Assembly (NCBI RefSeq): GCF_018812025.1
Contig: NC_063066.1
Coordinates: 7,869,882-7,933,881, forward strand
Direction of reading: 5' to 3'
Source: Megalobrama amblycephala
Taxonomy: Eukaryota > Chordata > Actinopteri > Cypriniformes > Xenocyprididae
Length of the DNA stretch: 64,000 nt
Under the pieces are notes generated by a model. The model was not told where the DNA came from. It saw only the letters and a list, made by a program, of their open reading frames with translations, and did not search any database. Below are positions 59,783 to 64,000 of the stretch, one piece after another (the first letter of the stretch is position 1; every line of letters starts with the position of its first letter). The position numbers were made by a program, and so were the translations under genes.

Positions 59783-60915
59783 CAGTCCAAATCTTTCGTT
59801 ATCCTGTTTCTTTATATTTCGCTTTATCTCCGCTTATACCTTTACGGTTTTCAGTTCTTTTCTCTCTCTCGCTTCGTCTTTCTCTTTTTTCCCTCGCTTT
59901 TTTTCCGTTATCTCCTGAACCCACGGAGAATAATTGAACTAATGGGGAAACTCACTGAACGCTGCAGGGACTTTTAAAAGAAGAACACTCAAAAACTTTG
60001 TTAATACTGCCTCTGGCAAAAAAAACAACAATTTGAAAGACCTCGTCTTTGTCTTTCAACAATGGACGTCAAAAAGCACTGATAAACTGAAAAACGAAAC
60101 AGAGCTACGGTTGCTGAAATATGAAAAAATCCCCTTTTTAAAAAAGAATAGATATTTTTACCCATATTTTTTGGGTTACCGAGAGGATGTTGGTGCCAGA
60201 TGGTACCCTTCTGATGGTTCGGAGAGGTGGTGCGAGTCTCGCGCGCCGCTGGAGAGGCCCGGTCTCGACGTCAGAACTGAGGAGTAACATCCGTCAAGAC
60301 AAATGTCAGTCTCAGGCCTCACATTCTTCACAGCTAAACTGTCAATCGCCACTGCAGCAAGCACCATCGTCTACAGACTGTTTCTTCAAAACAATTCCAG
60401 TGGAGTAGAAGTGATGAGAAAATCCAAGTCAGACATAGTTTGTTTCATCACTGATAGAGAAGTACTTGCATTGTATCAGATAACAGTGAAGTTCTGAGTG
60501 TGCTTTAGATGCGATAGTTTTGTACGTCCCAGTCGCATTAGAGTAACGAGACCTTCACCAGGGCACTTCTGTATAGAGATATCAGAAAAAACACTCACAG
60601 TCTCCAGATTGAAAGGTTACTAGTGTCAGAAACTATTTATTTATTTTTACTTTGTTTGTTTTCATTTTTATCATGCATAGTACTATATGACAATCATAAA
60701 GGAGTCATCGCTTTTAGCTACAAAGATGAACATTGATGGTTGAGTTTATTTTCCTTTGTATGATATGTAATAATTTTTCATTTTTGTATTTTTTTTTTTT
60801 TTATTTTTTTTTTTGGTTGCTCCAAAGCAAATTCTAGTCATGCACAGAAATAATTTATGTAAAGTGTTTTAAAATGGTTTATACTTTAAATAAAGTTTAA
60901 AACTGTGAAACTTGT
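59783..60915 (+). other. tenm2: tenm2 3' untranslated region
   Basis: The sequence from the stop to just after the first strong AATAAA is AT-rich with no conserved frame. It has T-rich runs near 60788-60815. The exact cleavage site is not known; the region ends about 20 bp after the signal. Confidence 0.7.
60889..60894 (+). terminator. tenm2: Polyadenylation signal AATAAA
   Basis: AATAAA lies about 1.1 kb after the tenm2 stop and is followed by a T-rich and GT-containing stretch (CTTGTTTTTC), as expected at a poly-A site. Another AATAAA is at about 61280. Confidence 0.65.
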
Positions 60916-61675
60916 TTTTCAAAATATATCTGTATGTACAGTGTATAGATTTACCTTTATGCAGCACAGTAGAATATTGTTCATAATATCAACTTTTATA
61001 TTTCTAACAGAAGGTGGCTTGTTATGTGCAAATCAACAGCTGGTATTAAAACACTAGAATTTTGTGACACTCAGATATCACAGATGAATAATATCGATGC
61101 CCCGTTTGATGTTCTGTTTGTTTAGTTTTGTTTTTATGCAGAAAAGTTGCTGTACTAGAACCCAAACCAATAGAAATGGATTCTTTCCACTGTGAAGAGA
61201 CTCATTATGGATGTCATGATGTACCAAATCAGTATTGAGGGATGATTCTTACTCAAGTGAGACTCTTCTGAGACCTTACCAATAAATAGTTTAATTCATG
61301 TGAGTCTGGCTAGTCTCATGTATTTGTAAAAATGTCTTCAGATCTGTACTGCTGTCATAACACACCATTTCTCCACATCTCATGAGGTGGTCTGTGCCCT
61401 TCCCTTACTAAAAGTAGCCATGTTAACCATAGCTTCTGCCAAAATAACTTACATTAGCAAAGTACCATGGTACTGTGGTAATACTATGGCTTTTCGGATA
61501 TGCAATTTGGTAATGCAATGCTGTGTTTCACTGCACTGAACATGTCCTATTGTAATACCATGGGATTCTTTATACCTGCTCTGTAAAGTGCTACTTAATG
61601 CCTGACACCATACACTGTTTGAAGAAGATTCCTTCTGACTTTATTATAGTTTGCAGCTGTACCAATAACCCGACT

Positions 61676-62570
61676 ACTGTGGCCCAGTAGTGCACAAAAC
61701 AACGAAATTAAAAAAGCAAACATAACATTCACAACACAACGAAATCAAGCCACAACACAATGGAAATGCTCCCGACCACTAGGGGGCTCTCAGAGTATTG
61801 TTAGTATTCCTTGCCAATGTTCGATAGAGTCGGCAGTGATATGAATACCACGATTAGTTTCAACAGTATATAACCACTGTATATCGACATGAAATATTAA
61901 TTTAAAATCACTTGAGTGCACAATAGCTTCATATTTATAGGCCTACCTGTGAATGATTTGACGCGATACCACGGCGAATGATGAAGGGAACGTCTGCCAA
62001 TTCCACCAAGTGGTTAAAACGTATAATATGTATTCATTAAAATAACTTTTAACATTTAAAACAGACTTGTTCAAATTACAAAGCTTGTCAGTCTTACCAA
62101 CAGGAAGTAACAAGCTTTGGAATTTCAACAAGTCTGTTTTTAAATGTTAAACAAAGTCATTGTAATACAAATTATACGTTTTAACCGCTTGGTGGAATTG
62201 GCAGACGTTCCCTTCATCCGTGGTAGCGCGTCAAATCATTCACAGGTATAAATATGAAGCTATTGTGCACTCAAGTGATTTTGAATTAATATTTCATGTC
62301 GATATACAACGTTTACATACTTAAAACTAATCATGGTATTGATATCTTTGTAAGACTGTCGACTTTATAGAACATTGGCAAGGAATAAGTTACTAATATT
62401 AACGAGCTCCGAGAGCCCCCTAGTGGTCGGGAGCATTTCCGTTGTGCTGTGGCTTTATTTCGTTGTGTTGTGGCTTGTTTCCGTTGTGTTGTAGCTCGAT
62501 TTCGTTGTGTTGTGAACTTATGTTTGCTTTTTTAATTTCGTTGTGTTGTGCACTACTGGGCCACCGTACC
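61676..62570. mobile_element. Large near-perfect palindrome (foldback element), about 0.9 kb
   Basis: The left arm starts ACTGTGGCCCAGTAGTGCAC and the right arm ends GTGCACTACTGGGCCACCGT. Each arm is about 430 bp. Matching blocks in inverted order include ACCACTAGGGGGCTCTC against GAGAGCCCCCTAGTGGT, GTCTGCCAATTCCACCAAG against CTTGGTGGAATTGGCAGAC, and ACAGACTTGTT against AACAAGTCTGT. At the centre AAAGCTTGT and ACAAGCTTT leave a loop of about 21 nt. The outer arms repeat the word AACACAACGAAAT several times. Confidence 0.9.
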
Positions 62571-62727
62571 CGACAACTCCTAAAAGGTGCTTTGGTGGAA
62601 ACTGCTTACCATGGTAAATTAAGTGCTGCTTTTTTCTTTTCTTTTTTTACACAGTCAAACACTCCAAGTGAGCTAGTGATTATAAATACTAGTTTATAAT
62701 AGTCACTAACACACTTTCTATAAGTAG

Positions 62728-62752
62728 TAATAATAATAATAATAATAAAGTA
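62728..62752. repeat. (AAT)n microsatellite
   Basis: About eight AAT units. Confidence 0.85.
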
Positions 62753-63138
62753 TTATAACAATGTATTATTATTATTGTGCCTTACAAAACTTCAATAATG
62801 TAAGTGAAATGTATGACTGGAGGAATGAAAACCATGAAGAAAAAAAAAGTTACCTAAGCCCCTTACATACACACACAAAAAAAAGTATATTTCTTTACTT
62901 TACAATCTAATTTTTATGCAGTATTACTAAGACTGAAATTGTGACACAAGATTAGTGATAAAATATGTATTTTTGCAGCCTGTAGGGAACTTAGTTTTTA
63001 GAATTTAAAGTGTTTCATGTGCCACAATCTAAACAGTCTTTTATTTTGAAGCTACAGGTCTTTTATTATGAAATTAGCTCAAGCTGCAGGAGCTCCGCTT
63101 TCTAGGCGGTGCTTCTACACGACAAGGAATAAGCTTAT

Positions 63139-63162
63139 CCAATAGGAGTTGCCTTTTAAAAA
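63139..63162 (+). promoter_or_regulatory. Possible core promoter (CCAAT and TATA-like)
   Basis: CCAAT is at 63139-63143 and TTTTAAAAA at 63154-63162, about 60 bp before an ATG in good context. The spacing suits transcription starting near 63185-63190. This is weak evidence by itself. Confidence 0.3.
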
Positions 63163-63219
63163 CTTGAATGACAAGGAAGCAAAGGTGCGGCACCCGGTGA
63201 ATTCTCTAATCACTTCAAC

Positions 63220-63232
63220 ATGGCAAGCAGCG
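63220..63232 (+). CDS. Possible first coding exon of a downstream gene (MASS...)
   Basis: AACATGG is a strong translation start context. It is followed by GCAAGCAGCG and the consensus donor GTAAGT, so the exon would encode MASS plus a split codon. The nearby CCAAT and TATA-like motifs agree. The remaining exons would be beyond the window, so the product is unknown. Confidence 0.35.
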
Positions 63233-64000
63233 GTAAGTTTGTTTTCATCTAAATGTAAGTAACATACTTTCAGAGAATTAAAGAAAGCGAAGTGTGAAAC
63301 TGCACTTTTTTTCACTCATTCTGCATTCAGGAAACAACTTGAGCAGCTGTTGTTTTCGTCTGTGTTGTTGTAGTCAGGGTGACAGTGCCCAGGTGCACCT
63401 GTGATAAACACTTCCATTATCTGTGCGTTTTATCAATTACAGCACCGTGCTGAAAGTTTCATACATTTGCTAATGCTGCGGTGCCCGTCATTTGATGTAA
63501 TTGCCTTTCCTAATATAATGCTTGACTGCTGTCCTGTTCCTTATTTTTCATAGTTTTGTTTTGCTATGAAGAGCTCTGCATCTTGTGACGTAAAGATGAC
63601 TTGCAGAAATTGAAATGTTTTGTGTATATGTTGGTACTGGTACACATTCTGAATTTTTGGTATGATTTCATTTCCCTTGCATACAAAAACATGAACAATA
63701 TTCTGGAACATCCAAACATCAAAAAAATTTAAACCACTAAGTAGTCACAAGGTAGCCAATTCGTAAAGGTAACAATTTACTAACGAACAAACAAATAAAC
63801 TAATAAATAAATAAATACGCTTTTTATAATACAACATTTATTTAATAAAATTAACCATTTCAAAAGTAAAATTAAAAATCTTGGGTGCAGTTCGAAGCCT
63901 GTCCGCAATAGACATTATACCAATTCATTTAATTTAAAAACATCAATCAGGTGAACAACCTCAGTCTGGAGTAAATGGGATTATTGAGATAAATCTATCT
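63233..64000. other. Intron or intergenic tail of the window
   Basis: AT-rich sequence with an (AAAT)-like tract near 63793-63814. No exon or transposon is recognised. Confidence 0.6.

Larger units (their letters stand above)
60916..63219. other. Intergenic region with a large palindrome
   Basis: The region between tenm2 and the candidate exon at 63220. Its main feature is the inverted repeat at 61676-62570; an (AAT)n tract is at 62728-62752. ACCATGG words occur near 61462 and 61557. No protein gene is recognised. Confidence 0.7.

Noticed and set aside
60033..60497. Open frames just after the tenm2 stop
   Set aside because: They lie in the 3' UTR and have no splice link or similarity.

Overview
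The window is animal nuclear DNA, almost certainly from a cyprinid-type teleost fish. It holds long AT-rich introns, many (AT)n and (GT)n microsatellites, and many short inverted-repeat transposons of the kind seen in zebrafish and carp genomes. The coding exons are clearly more GC-rich than the introns.

One gene dominates: the 3' two-thirds of a teneurin, on the + strand, best identified as tenm2 (teneurin-2). I could place 24 exons between 12702 and 59782. All have AG/GT borders and their phases chain without a break, giving about 2366 residues up to the stop. The N-terminal cytoplasmic and transmembrane exons are not in the window and must lie upstream. The protein order is: juxtamembrane linker, beta-sandwich region with an RERR furin-type site, eight EGF repeats, cysteine-rich/TTR-like region, FN-plug region, six-bladed NHL propeller, YD (Rhs-like) shell, antibiotic-binding-like linker, Tox-GHH domain and the TCAP peptide at the C-terminus. 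The paralogue call rests on the TCAP end (LRQNEMGKR) and on the exon coding for [10 protein letters not shown]. Teneurins are synaptic and axon-guidance adhesion proteins that bind latrophilins and other teneurins.

Region by region: 1-12.7 kb is upstream intron or flank with nested DNA transposons and a purine-rich tract. 12.7-23.9 kb holds three extracellular linker exons, a gag-like retroelement remnant on the minus strand (about 17.2-19.06 kb) and foldback elements. 23.9-39.5 kb holds the EGF exons. 39.4-47.1 kb holds the Cys-rich, TTR-like and plug exons, and a possible solo LTR with a 344-bp tandem duplication. 47.8-51.5 kb holds the NHL propeller with a 21-bp microexon. 51.5-59.8 kb holds the YD shell and C-terminal toxin-like fold. 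59.8-60.9 kb is the 3' UTR. 61.7-62.6 kb is a large palindrome of about 0.9 kb. At 63.2 kb there is a possible first exon of a second gene.

The most informative points are two teneurin alternative-splicing sites visible in the DNA: the NKDFRHS microexon in the propeller, and a possible GC-AG alternative donor exactly 27 nt long between EGF7 and EGF8. Others are preserved odd-cysteine EGF2 and EGF5 repeats, an apparent seven-residue shortening in the Tox-GHH domain, and several transposon insertions with readable target-site duplications. I found no unknown gene system. Comparisons with human teneurins are from memory and need an alignment.
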